A stretch of 5,983 bases of DNA, taken from contig CAJQMX010000314.1 in NCBI GenBank assembly GCA_905479515.1, forward strand, positions 1 through 5,983, read 5' to 3'. Positions 1 to 5,983 of the stretch are shown here, piece by piece. The stretch's first letter is position 1. Each line of letters starts with the position of its first letter. The DNA is from an uncultured Parasphingopyxis sp. (GTDB lineage: Bacteria > Pseudomonadota > Alphaproteobacteria > Sphingomonadales > Sphingomonadaceae). The notes under the pieces are model-generated. The model was not told where the DNA came from. It made no database searches and saw only the letters and a list, made by a program, of their open reading frames with translations. The position numbers were made by a program, and so were the translations under genes.

Positions 1-56
1 TTTTCTTTGCCGGGTATCGCAACAGCAGACTATCGCGTGACCCGACGCCGTTTTGT

Positions 57-132
57 GGGCCCTTAGCTCAGCCGGTAGAGCAACTGACTTTTAATCAGTA
101 GGTCGATGGTTCGAACCCATCAGGGCTCACCA
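57..132 (+). tRNA. trnK: tRNA-Lys (anticodon TTT)
   Basis: A full cloverleaf can be folded by hand. The acceptor stem GGGCCCT (57-63) pairs with AGGGCTC (122-128) with one G-T wobble. The D arm starts at GCTC (66-69) and closes with GAGC (78-81). The anticodon stem ACTGA/TCAGT (83-87/95-99) encloses the loop CTTTTAA, with anticodon TTT at 90-92, which decodes AAA/AAG lysine codons. The T stem GATGG/CCATC (105-109/117-121) carries the standard TTCGAAC loop. The discriminator base is A129 and CCA (130-132) is encoded. No identity-breaking mismatch is visible, so the gene should be functional. Its 3' end and the bases just after it recur imperfectly at 1317-1338. Confidence 0.97.
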
Positions 133-145
133 CTTTCACCAATAA
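124..145 (+). repeat. Imperfect direct repeat, copy 1 (tRNA 3' end plus flank)
   Basis: These 22 bases cover the last part of the tRNA-Lys acceptor stem, the CCA end and 13 bases beyond. Aligned without gaps to 1317-1338 they match at 19 of 22 positions. The three differences are all transitions (A132/G1325, A138/G1331, T143/C1336). The tRNA 3' end is the usual target of tyrosine-recombinase integration, so an attachment-site role is possible, but no integrase is in the window. Confidence 0.5.
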
Positions 146-246
146 ATTCAGACAGCATGGATAGCTGGCCGTTCGTTGAGCGTCGCCAAAGTCGATTCTG
201 GACGTGTACGAATATTCCTCAAATCAGAACTCATTTACAAAGATGC

Positions 247-265
247 GTTATAGCCTCGATATAAC
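247..265 (+). promoter_or_regulatory. Short inverted repeat in the leader of the cyclase gene
   Basis: GTTATA (247-252) and TATAAC (260-265) form a perfect 6-bp inverted repeat around a 7-base spacer. It ends 4 bases before the GGGGAG ribosome-binding site (270-275), which lies 7 bases upstream of the ATG at 283. The right arm TATAAC also resembles a sigma-70 -10 box, but the best upstream partner, TTTACA (234-239), is 20 bases away, longer than usual. It could be a promoter element, a repressor site, a small 5'UTR hairpin or chance. The rest of 133-282 shows nothing I recognise. Confidence 0.25.
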
Positions 266-282
266 ATGCGGGGAGTGCAGAA

Positions 283-1317
283 ATGAACGCAGCTAAGGAT
301 ATCAGCCGTAAAGTTATGGGAAAGCTTGGTGACTGGAATATTAATCCAACACCGGCTGCTTATGCGGTGCTGTTTTCCCATTTCGAAGGCGAGAATTCCT
401 CTCTTTCTGAGGTAATAGAAAGTTGTCTTTCGGAAGGGACGCAACCAACTGAGATTCTGTTTAATCGGCTTTACTCAAAATTTTTCGCTGAGTATTCAAA
501 TGACAATGAGCAGATTGAAAAGCTGGCCAAGGAACTGGTAAACCAATCATCCGGTTTGCAAGGTCTCGCGCATGCATTGGGATCTTCAGCAAACACATTC
601 AGCGCAGAGGTTCGGGCGCAAGCTGATAGCGCAGCAAAACAATCAACGGCTGACGTTGACGTTGAAAAGCTCGTTAGCGGTTTGCTTGAGCTCACCCAGA
701 AAACGGTTCAGCAGAATAAAATTCTCGAAGATAAGCTGGATATGGCCATATCTAATATTGGCGATCTGCATGATACGTTGAGGCAGGCGGAACAGCATGC
801 CCACACAGACTTTTTGACCAAGCTGCCAAACCGCCGAAAGTTTGACGATTTCCTTTCGCAGCAGATCGAAGAAGCCGACGCGACTGGAGAACCTTTGTGC
901 CTTATTGTTGGCGATGTCGATCACTTCAAGTCATTCAATGACAAATTTGGCCATAAGGTCGGCGATCAGGTTCTCGCGCTTGTTGCGAGCATCATCAAAA
1001 AGAACGTCAAGGGCAAAGATTTGGCGGCGCGTTATGGCGGCGAGGAATTTGTGATTGCATTGCCCTGTACCCAACTAAACCAGGCCAGGGCTGTGGCGGA
1101 CTATATCCGGGAGGAGATCGCCAATCGCCCCTTGGCTCTCCGCAAATCAAATAAGGAAATCGGTAATGTCACCATCTCATTTGGTGTCGCTGAATGGGCT
1201 CCGGGTGAAACGGAAGAAGCATTTTTTATTGCGGCGGATGCGGCGCTTTATGAGGCGAAAGGGACTGGACGCAACAAGGTCTCGGTTGCGCCTAATCGCC
1301 TGGCGGAAAGCGCTTAG
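283..1317 (+). CDS. Diguanylate cyclase, soluble, GGDEF domain (GGEEF signature)
   Basis: The 344-residue product should condense two GTP into cyclic di-GMP, the second messenger controlling motility and biofilm formation. Residues about 1-120 are a mostly helical N-terminal region with the pattern PTPAAYAVLFSHFEG (22-36), a kind seen ahead of GGDEF domains in many proteobacterial cyclases. Residues about 125-172 look like a dimerising helix or coiled coil. The GGDEF domain runs from DFLTKLPNRRKFDDF (176-190) to about 333. It contains the metal-binding segment GDVDHFKSFND (210-220), the active-site loop GGEEF (252-256), the strand SFGVA (299-303) and the closing motif ADAALYEAKGTGRNKV. The position of the inhibitory RxxD site reads KGKD (243-246), so classical product inhibition may be weakened. 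No signal peptide, membrane helix or EAL domain is present, so the protein should be cytoplasmic. The ATG start is supported by GGGGAG at 270-275. Base composition is lower in GC than the genes to the right. What signal the N-terminus senses is not evident. Confidence 0.93.
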   Translation: MNAAKDISRKVMGKLGDWNINPTPAAYAVLFSHFEGENSSLSEVIESCLSEGTQPTEILFNRLYSKFFAEYSNDNEQIEKLAKELVNQSSGLQGLAHALGSSANTFSAEVRAQADSAAKQSTADVDVEKLVSGLLELTQKTVQQNKILEDKLDMAISNIGDLHDTLRQAEQHAHTDFLTKLPNRRKFDDFLSQQIEEADATGEPLCLIVGDVDHFKSFNDKFGHKVGDQVLALVASIIKKNVKGKDLAARYGGEEFVIALPCTQLNQARAVADYIREEIANRPLALRKSNKEIGNVTISFGVAEWAPGETEEAFFIAADAALYEAKGTGRNKVSVAPNRLAESA

Positions 1318-1338
1318 GCTCACCGCTTTCGCCAACAA
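1317..1338 (+). repeat. Imperfect direct repeat, copy 2 (possible att scar)
   Basis: This is the second copy of the tRNA-Lys 3' end sequence. It begins on the last base of the cyclase stop codon and runs into the truncated end of the efflux-protein fragment. GC content rises and the minus-strand fragment begins at this same point. The coincidence of three signals is what makes the repeat credible, since 19/22 identity alone over a short stretch could arise by chance somewhere in 6 kb. Confidence 0.45.
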
Positions 1339-1746
1339 TGGCCCGATGGCGCGCTCGGCGGCGACATGATAGTCGACCAAAGCCTGTTCGGTCAGCGTCA
1401 GCACACGCCGCGTTGAAATGAGGTCACTCAAATTAACAGCGCCGATAGCGTAGCCTTTTTTAAGGCTGTCCATGGCGTCTCGGGCTTCAAGCGCGGCTTG
1501 TTCGGCGCCATCAAGATTTTTCGAGGCTGTTCGCGCCATATGCTGCGCCTGTTCATAGCGCCGCGCGGCGTTAAGTTCTGCAGCCCTCAACCGCGCGGCG
1601 GCGGCGACGGTTTGACTGCCCGCTTCCGCCGATGCGGTGCGGCGCACACGCCCGCTGAGCGGAATGGAGACCGTCGCCATCACGCTTGTTTCATTGCCGC
1701 CGAACTCATTGGAAAATTGAACGCCGAATGTCGGATCAGGCGTCCT
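1318..1746 (-). pseudogene. Truncated outer-membrane efflux protein (TolC/CzcC-like), C-terminal half only
   Basis: Read on the minus strand from about 1746 to 1318, an open frame of about 140 codons matches the second repeat of the outer membrane efflux protein (OEP) family, the trans-envelope exit duct of RND and type I pumps. It begins RTPDPTFGVQFSNEFGG, followed by the strand MATVSIPLSGRVRR, a long alanine-rich helix (AAAARLRAAELNAARRYEQA) and the helix pair ending in KKGYAIGAVNLSDLISTRR and LVDYHVAAERA. That is the normal order of the C-terminal repeat. A full protein is usually 400-450 residues, so the signal peptide, first repeat and equatorial region are missing. At the N-terminal side homology stops near 1746, where the transporter leader begins. 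At the other end the frame has no stop of its own and runs antisense into the cyclase gene, so the native C-terminus is also lost. There are no internal stops or frameshifts, which suggests recent truncation. It should be non-functional. The CzcC-like subtype is a guess from the PDPTFGV pattern. Confidence 0.75.
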
Positions 1747-1855
1747 ATTCATTACGCTAGACTTGGACCGGGACGGCCTTATCATCCGCAGGATTGTCTC
1801 TCTCAATCGGCGGACGCTGCCCGCCATCGCTGCATGGAAAGATCGGACTATATCA
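1747..1855 (+). other. Short leader between efflux-gene remnant and MFS gene
   Basis: About 110 bases separate the end of recognisable OEP homology from the chosen transporter start. The transporter frame is open here back to a TTG at 1763, but the residues it would add are arginine-rich, precede the first membrane helix and look unlike a transporter N-terminus. I see no clear promoter pair or hairpin. If the MFS gene has its own promoter it should lie here or inside the remnant. Confidence 0.4.
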
Positions 1856-3112
1856 ATGGCGACGCCGGATCTGTCGGATGGAGCAACGTCGCCTAAAGGC
1901 GAATCAATTCTCTCGCGATGGATTGTCATGGCGGTGCTGGGTCTTTCCGGCGCGGTCATTTACCTGCTGCCCTTCCTGCGGGAGATTTACTACGACCCCT
2001 TGCGTGAAGCGCTGGGCCTGACGCATTCGCAGTCGGGCGTTCTGATGGCGACTTTCGGCTTTGCGTCCATGCTCGCTTATATGCCGGGCGGCTGGATCGC
2101 CGATCGTGTACCTTCGCGACTTCTGATCTCCGGCTCGCTTGTCTCAACTGGCCTGTTGGGGTTCGCCTTCGCGACGTTCCCTTCTTACCCGGTCGCTATC
2201 GCCATCCATGCGCTTTGGGGCGTCACTGTCACCGGCATGATGTGGGGCGCGCTGATCAAGGCGACGCGCGATTGGGCGTCGAGCGCTGAGCAGGGCAAGG
2301 CCTTCGGCATGCTGGAGGCGGGACGCGGCGTGTCGGAAGCGGCGTGTTATTCGATTTTTCTGGCGATCTTCGCACAACTTGGCGGCGACACGCGGGCCTT
2401 CAGCCAGATCATTATTCAGTATTCAGTTTTGCACATTATTCTCGGCGTCGCAGCGTTTCTGGTGATCAAGCCAGGGCTTTCGACGCCGATAGGCGCAGCG
2501 CCGGATCTCGCGACATTTTTGCGGGTGTTAAAGATGCCCCATGTCTGGCTCATCGGTTTTGTCATTCTCTCCGTTTACGGCGCATATTGGGGCGCCTATT
2601 ATTTCACGCCTTATGCATCGGATGTTTTTTTCATGAGCGCGGTCGCCGCCGGCGCTATTGGCGCAGGCAAGGTCTGGCTCAAACCCGCCGCCGCCGCCAT
2701 TGCCGGTTTCGCGGCGGATCGTATCGGCGTCTCCAAAGCGGTGGCGATTGGCATTGTCGTCCTTACCGCAAGTTTTCTCGGTTTCGTCTTGATGCCTGGC
2801 GGCGAGGCCATGATCGCTCTGATGATCTTCAACATCGCAATTGCGTCCATCGCGATCTTCGCCTTGAGGGGAATTTATTTCGCGCTGCTCGAAGAGTGCG
2901 GCGTTCCGGCGGCAGTGACGGGAACGGCGACGGGGATCATTTCCGTCATCGCCTTCACGCCTGACGTGTTCATGCCGCTCGTGGGCGGGGCGCTGCTCGA
3001 CGCCTTTCCCGGCGAGGCCGGATACCGCTATTTCTTTGGCTTCATAACGGCATTATGCGTTAGCGGCGGTGTCGCGATGCATGTCTTGCGGCGTCTCGGG
3101 CGCGCGACTTAA
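1856..3112 (+). CDS. Major facilitator superfamily transporter
   Basis: The 418-residue product is a 12-helix inner-membrane carrier, the usual MFS length. Helix 1 begins near residue 21. The signature loop between helices 2 and 3 is GGWIADRVPSR (78-88), a good motif A, and its internal echo in the C-terminal half is GFAADRIG (284-291). The central cytoplasmic loop lies around 206-226. The late segment LRGIYFALLEECGVPAAVTG (337-356), followed by a FTPDVFMP stretch, resembles the YihN/sugar-phosphate-permease-like branch from memory, so the substrate is unknown but likely a small organic ion. ATG 1856 was chosen because it leaves a 20-residue polar tail before helix 1. Its ribosome-binding site is weak (GGAAAG at 1836-1841, 14 bases away), and a TTG at 1763 would add 31 unlikely residues. 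The gene ends tail-to-tail on the flavoprotein gene with a 4-base overlap. Its adjacency to two oxidative enzymes suggests uptake or export of their substrate or product. This is inference, because the genes are not co-transcribed. Confidence 0.9.
   Translation: MATPDLSDGATSPKGESILSRWIVMAVLGLSGAVIYLLPFLREIYYDPLREALGLTHSQSGVLMATFGFASMLAYMPGGWIADRVPSRLLISGSLVSTGLLGFAFATFPSYPVAIAIHALWGVTVTGMMWGALIKATRDWASSAEQGKAFGMLEAGRGVSEAACYSIFLAIFAQLGGDTRAFSQIIIQYSVLHIILGVAAFLVIKPGLSTPIGAAPDLATFLRVLKMPHVWLIGFVILSVYGAYWGAYYFTPYASDVFFMSAVAAGAIGAGKVWLKPAAAAIAGFAADRIGVSKAVAIGIVVLTASFLGFVLMPGGEAMIALMIFNIAIASIAIFALRGIYFALLEECGVPAAVTGTATGIISVIAFTPDVFMPLVGGALLDAFPGEAGYRYFFGFITALCVSGGVAMHVLRRLGRAT
3109..3112. other. 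Shared palindromic stop codons (TTAA)
   Basis: The palindrome TTAA gives TAA at 3110-3112 to the transporter on the + strand and TAA (complement of 3109-3111) to the flavoprotein on the minus strand. There is therefore no intergenic terminator between the convergent genes. Any termination must occur inside the opposing coding region. Confidence 0.9.
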
Positions 3113-4716
3113 AGGCGTCGCTGCTTTAATACCGTCATGGCGGCGTTGCGGCCAGGCGCGCCGGTGACGCCGCCGCCCGGATGCGCGCCGGCACCGCAAA
3201 GATAAAGACCGCGGATCGGCGTTTTATATTGCGACCATTCCGGCGTTGGCCGCATGAAAAAGAGCTGACCGATATTGAGATCGCCGTGGAAAATATTGCC
3301 TTCCGTCAGGCCATAGGTCTCCTGCAGGTCAAGCGGCGTCAACACCTTTCGCCCGATAACGCTCTTCGGCACATTCGGAGCGCAGCGGCCAATCAGCTCG
3401 ATGACGCGATCGCCCAGGGCTTCGCGTTTCTCGTTCCAGTCGCTTCCGCGAATGTCCCATGGCACATATTGGACGAAACAGGTCGCCATGAATTTGTCCG
3501 GCGGACACAGGGTCGGGTCGACTTCGCTTGGAAATACGCAATCGACCCAGAGATCGTCTGACAACTCACCGAATTTCGCCTTGTCATAAAGCCGTTGCAC
3601 GTCTTCGAGATCGTCCATGATGGAGAGGACAGCGCGTTCCGCCGGGCTTGCATCCTGCGGCAGGCCTTTGATCTCCGGCCGTTCCGACAGCACCATATTC
3701 ACCTTCGCCGCCGGGCCCGCCATACGGATCGCGGCGACATCGGCGCGAAACTCAGCATCAAGCGCGCGCGTCTCGACCATGCCGAGGAAGGTGCGTTTGG
3801 GATCGGCGTTGGAAAGAATAGAGGCTGCTGAAAATTCACGCCCATCTTGAAGCGCGACGCCGGTCGCGGCGCCGTTTTTGATGCGGATTTCCGCCACTTC
3901 GGCGTGGGTCAGAATATCTGCGCCCTTGTCGCGCGCCGATTGCGCCAGCGCGCCGGTGACCGCGCCCATGCCGCCGATCACATGCCCCGTAAAGCCTTGC
4001 ACGCCATGGTCGCCGCCTGACAACAGATGGAACAGAAGACCCAGCGTCGAGCCCGCGTCATAAGGGCCGCCATGTTTTCCATAGACATTATTTCCAAGGA
4101 AAAGACGCTTTGTCTCCGGCGCCTCGAAATGGCGGTCGAGAAAATCGCCAAGCGAGCCCGTGAGAAACCGCACCATAGCTGCCGCGTCGGCGCCGGAAAG
4201 ATTCCAGAAGCGTTTCACCAGTCGCATGAATTCAAAGGCGCGATCGACGCCTTTGGCGGCGAGATTGGGCGGCGGCTCCAGAAAAAACGGCTGAAGATAA
4301 CGCGCCAGTTTTTTCAGCTCCGCATCGACACGGATATAGGTCTCGGCGTCCCGCGCCGAATAGGGGCGCAATTCGCTCGCCGTTCTCTCGGCGTCAGCCC
4401 AGAGCCGCACCAGGCGTCCATCGGCGACAGGCATGTTGAGCGCGGGATCGCAAGGCACCATTCTCAACCCGTAGCGCGCAAGGTCGAGATCGCGAATGAC
4501 CGACGGCGTCAGCATCGAGGCTATATAGGAGCAGGAAGAAACGCGGCAGCCGGGCATGACCTCTTCAGTGACGGCGGCGCCGCCGACAACGCCGCGCCGC
4601 TCTAGCACCAGCACCGATAAACCGGCGCGCGCAAGATAGCCGGCGGCGGTCAGCCCGTTATGTCCGCCGCCCACAATGATTGCGTCATAAGTCGACTTGG
4701 TTGCCGTCGCGGTCAC
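3109..4716 (-). CDS. FAD-dependent oxidoreductase, phytoene-desaturase-like / PYROXD2 group
   Basis: The 535-residue protein is a flavoprotein of the broad phytoene dehydrogenase-related family (COG1233 type). The N-terminal Rossmann fold shows DAIIVGGGHNGLTAAGYLAR (11-30) for FAD pyrophosphate binding, then the acidic ribose contact E39 in VLVLER, and RGVVGGAAVTEE (41-52). The middle substrate region contains HVIGGMGAVTGALA (245-258), the second dinucleotide-fold strand around residues 265-291, and SNAD (302-305). The C-terminal FAD segment GLYLCGAGAHPGGGVTGAPG (503-522) is well preserved. Length and motifs fit PYROXD2-like proteins better than CrtI, and no carotenoid gene is nearby. Members oxidise or desaturate small or lipophilic substrates, but the reaction here is unknown. 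The GTG start at 4716 is supported on the minus strand by AGAGGA, complementary to 4725-4730, 8 bases upstream. The gene is divergent from the Rieske oxygenase and convergent with the transporter. No signal peptide or membrane helix is seen, so it is probably cytoplasmic or peripheral. Confidence 0.9.
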   Translation of the reverse strand: MTATATKSTYDAIIVGGGHNGLTAAGYLARAGLSVLVLERRGVVGGAAVTEEVMPGCRVSSCSYIASMLTPSVIRDLDLARYGLRMVPCDPALNMPVADGRLVRLWADAERTASELRPYSARDAETYIRVDAELKKLARYLQPFFLEPPPNLAAKGVDRAFEFMRLVKRFWNLSGADAAAMVRFLTGSLGDFLDRHFEAPETKRLFLGNNVYGKHGGPYDAGSTLGLLFHLLSGGDHGVQGFTGHVIGGMGAVTGALAQSARDKGADILTHAEVAEIRIKNGAATGVALQDGREFSAASILSNADPKRTFLGMVETRALDAEFRADVAAIRMAGPAAKVNMVLSERPEIKGLPQDASPAERAVLSIMDDLEDVQRLYDKAKFGELSDDLWVDCVFPSEVDPTLCPPDKFMATCFVQYVPWDIRGSDWNEKREALGDRVIELIGRCAPNVPKSVIGRKVLTPLDLQETYGLTEGNIFHGDLNIGQLFFMRPTPEWSQYKTPIRGLYLCGAGAHPGGGVTGAPGRNAAMTVLKQRRL

Positions 4717-4777
4717 AGGGCCGGTCCTCTTTCTCTATGGACAGTTTGCATTTTGCGGGTGAAGGTGGGCGGGTCTT
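4717..4777. promoter_or_regulatory. Divergent intergenic region with both ribosome-binding sites
   Basis: These 61 bases separate the GTG starts of the flavoprotein (minus) and the Rieske oxygenase (+), so both promoters should be here or inside the opposing genes. TCCTCT (4725-4730) is the complement of the AGAGGA ribosome-binding site of the minus gene. AAGGTGGG (4762-4769) serves the + gene, 8 bases before its GTG. TTTGC occurs twice in direct orientation, at 4745-4749 and 4752-4756, and might be part of an operator, though it is very short. No convincing -35/-10 pair was found for either direction. The arrangement implies that the two enzymes may be controlled together by one bound regulator. 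Confidence 0.5.
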
Positions 4778-5941
4778 GTGAACGTGGACTTTGCAATGCC
4801 TCAAGAGGAAAAGCCAGCCGAATTAGAGCACTCCCTGCCGAGTAGTTTCTATACGGATTCCAAAATGTTCGAACGCGAGCGCAGAGAGCTGTTCGCACGC
4901 AACTGGGTCTGCGCCGGCCGCGAGGAAGAGGTTGAGGAGCAAGGATCAACGAAAATTATGGAGCTATTCGGCGAAAGTATCATTGTCGCGCGGCTCAAAG
5001 ATGGTTCGTTGCGCGCGCATTACAATGTCTGCCGCCATCGCGGCGCGCGCATTTGCGCCGATGATTCGAAATGGGGGCTGTCGCTTCGCGGCGGCGCCAT
5101 GGGTGAGTTTATCCGCTGCCCCTATCATCAATGGACATATGGCCTCGACGGGCGGCTTGTAAATGCGCCGCATGTTATGGAAACCGAAGGGTTCGATCCG
5201 GCGGCGTTTAGCCTTCGCCCCGTAGGAATTGCGGTGTGGGGCGGATTTATCTTCCTGAAGCTCGAACCTGGTGACGGCGACTTGGTTTCGCGCACGCTTG
5301 GTGAAGATGACATCGGCCCGGCGCCGCGCCGCCTCGGCAATTATCCGCTGGCGCGGCTGAAAACAGCGCGGGCGATCAGCTATGACGTGGCCGCGAACTG
5401 GAAAGTCATCGCTGAGAACTACAATGAATGTTACCATTGCGGCGGCGTTCATCCGGAGCTGTGCAATGTGGTGCCGGTGTTCCGCGCCGGCGCCGGGCTG
5501 GGCCTCGACTGGGAAGAAGGCGTTCCCCATCGTGAAGGCGCCTGGACCTACACTTTCACGGGAACGACGAACCGCAAGCCGTTTGAGGGCTTAAGCGAAA
5601 AGGAAAAAGTCCTGCACAAGGGCGAACTGGTTTATCCGAACCTGTTGCTGTCAATGAGTGCAGATCACGGCGCCGCCTTCATTCTCTGGCCGCTGGCGCC
5701 AAACCTGACGCGCGTTGATGTGCGGTTTCTGTTCGCGCCAGATGAAATGGCGCGCGGCGATTTCGAGCCCGCCGACGCCGTCGACTTCTGGGACATTACT
5801 AACCGTCAGGACTGGGCCGTCTGCGAACGAGTGCAACAGGGGATGAGTTCTGCGTCACATGCCCATGGCTATTACGCACCGATGGAAGACGAAAGTCTTG
5901 ATATCAGGCGCTACATCGCCGCGCATATCAAAGAAGCTTGA
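4778..5941 (+). CDS. Rieske non-heme iron oxygenase, alpha subunit (choline-monooxygenase/GbcA-like type)
   Basis: The 387-residue protein is the terminal oxygenase of a two- or three-component system that uses O2 and electrons from a separate reductase or ferredoxin for hydroxylation or oxidative demethylation. The N-terminal Rieske domain binds its [2Fe-2S] cluster with C85 and H87 (NVCRHRGA) and C114 and H117 (RCPYHQWTY). The C-terminal catalytic domain holds the mononuclear iron triad H220 and H225 in ENYNECYHCGGVHPEL (213-228) and D345 in NRQDWAVCERVQQG. E217 occupies the position of the bridging acidic residue, aspartate in naphthalene dioxygenase, and glutamate is typical of the quaternary-amine group (CntA, GbcA, stachydrine demethylase). 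The spacing between the two cluster motifs, 26 residues, is longer than the usual 15-18. GTG 4778 is preferred because AAGGTGGG sits 8 bases upstream. ATG 4796 would shorten the protein by 6 residues and has a poorer site. All ligands are present, so it should be active. The substrate is not determinable, and no reductase or beta subunit is within the window. Confidence 0.92.
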   Translation: MNVDFAMPQEEKPAELEHSLPSSFYTDSKMFERERRELFARNWVCAGREEEVEEQGSTKIMELFGESIIVARLKDGSLRAHYNVCRHRGARICADDSKWGLSLRGGAMGEFIRCPYHQWTYGLDGRLVNAPHVMETEGFDPAAFSLRPVGIAVWGGFIFLKLEPGDGDLVSRTLGEDDIGPAPRRLGNYPLARLKTARAISYDVAANWKVIAENYNECYHCGGVHPELCNVVPVFRAGAGLGLDWEEGVPHREGAWTYTFTGTTNRKPFEGLSEKEKVLHKGELVYPNLLLSMSADHGAAFILWPLAPNLTRVDVRFLFAPDEMARGDFEPADAVDFWDITNRQDWAVCERVQQGMSSASHAHGYYAPMEDESLDIRRYIAAHIKEA

Positions 5942-5983
5942 GCGAGGCGGGGTTTGTTTCTCTTTTCAGATCACTCGCCGGTG

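Noticed and set aside
1..56. Promoter of the tRNA (TTGCCG 7-12 and TATCGC 31-36, 18-base spacing)
   Set aside because: Each box matches consensus at only three or four positions, so I cannot distinguish it from chance.
1177..1317. Extension of the minus-strand efflux frame across the cyclase 3' end
   Set aside because: The residues have no OEP character and lie antisense to the well-supported GGDEF coding sequence. It is only run-through of an open frame.
1763..1855. TTG-initiated N-terminal extension of the MFS transporter
   Set aside because: The 31 added residues are arginine-rich and unlike MFS N-termini. The ATG at 1856 gives the usual length.
2344..2964. Long alternative + strand frame inside the transporter gene, and similar long frames opposite the flavoprotein and Rieske genes
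   Set aside because: The products are arginine/histidine-rich and low in recognisable motifs, typical of shadow frames in GC-rich DNA. The overlapped genes have clear family motifs.
3109..4716. Assignment of the flavoprotein as the carotenoid enzyme CrtI or CrtO
   Set aside because: Only the general FAD-fold motifs are shared, and there is no carotenoid gene nearby. The overall pattern fits PYROXD2-like proteins better.
5942..5983. Terminator after the Rieske gene (GCGAG 5942-5946 with CTCGC 5974-5978)
   Set aside because: The arms are only 5 bp with a loop of about 27 bases and no T-tract follows the second arm. This is not a credible intrinsic terminator.

Overview
The window looks like a piece of an alphaproteobacterial chromosome or metagenomic contig. 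The hints are the GC-rich, GCG/GGC-heavy codon use from about 1318 onward and the protein flavours (a soluble GGDEF cyclase with a helical N-terminus, a PYROXD2-like flavoprotein, a choline-monooxygenase-type Rieske protein). Hyphomicrobiales is a reasonable guess. Genus cannot be assigned by eye.

Layout. (1) 57-132: a complete tRNA-Lys (anticodon TTT) with encoded CCA. (2) 283-1317: an intact diguanylate cyclase gene on the + strand, in clearly lower-GC DNA than what follows. (3) 1318-1746, minus strand: an in-frame fragment of a TolC/CzcC-like outer-membrane efflux protein that has lost its N-terminal half and its C-terminal end. (4) 1856-3112, +: a 12-helix MFS transporter. (5) 3109-4716, minus: a 535-residue FAD-dependent oxidoreductase of the phytoene-desaturase-like/PYROXD2 group. 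Its stop codon shares the palindrome TTAA with the stop of the transporter. (6) 4778-5941, +: a Rieske non-heme iron oxygenase alpha subunit, divergent from the flavoprotein across a 61-bp gap. The last 42 bases contain nothing recognisable.

How the genes may work together. The transporter, flavoprotein and Rieske oxygenase are packed with almost no spacer although they lie in three alternating orientations. This suggests, as inference only, a small uptake-and-oxidation module for an organic substrate. The Rieske active site (ENYNECYH) is of the type found in quaternary-amine oxygenases and demethylases. No dedicated ferredoxin or reductase and no regulator is visible, so the module would need partners outside the window.

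The most notable structural signal is an imperfect direct repeat (19 of 22 positions) between the 3' end of tRNA-Lys plus flank (124-145) and the end of the cyclase gene (1317-1338). The second copy coincides with the composition change and with the truncated end of the efflux-protein fragment. This looks like a tRNA-associated recombination junction. A chimeric assembly or simple rearrangement cannot be excluded from sequence alone. No insertion sequence, integrase or CRISPR array is seen, and no convincing terminator was found.
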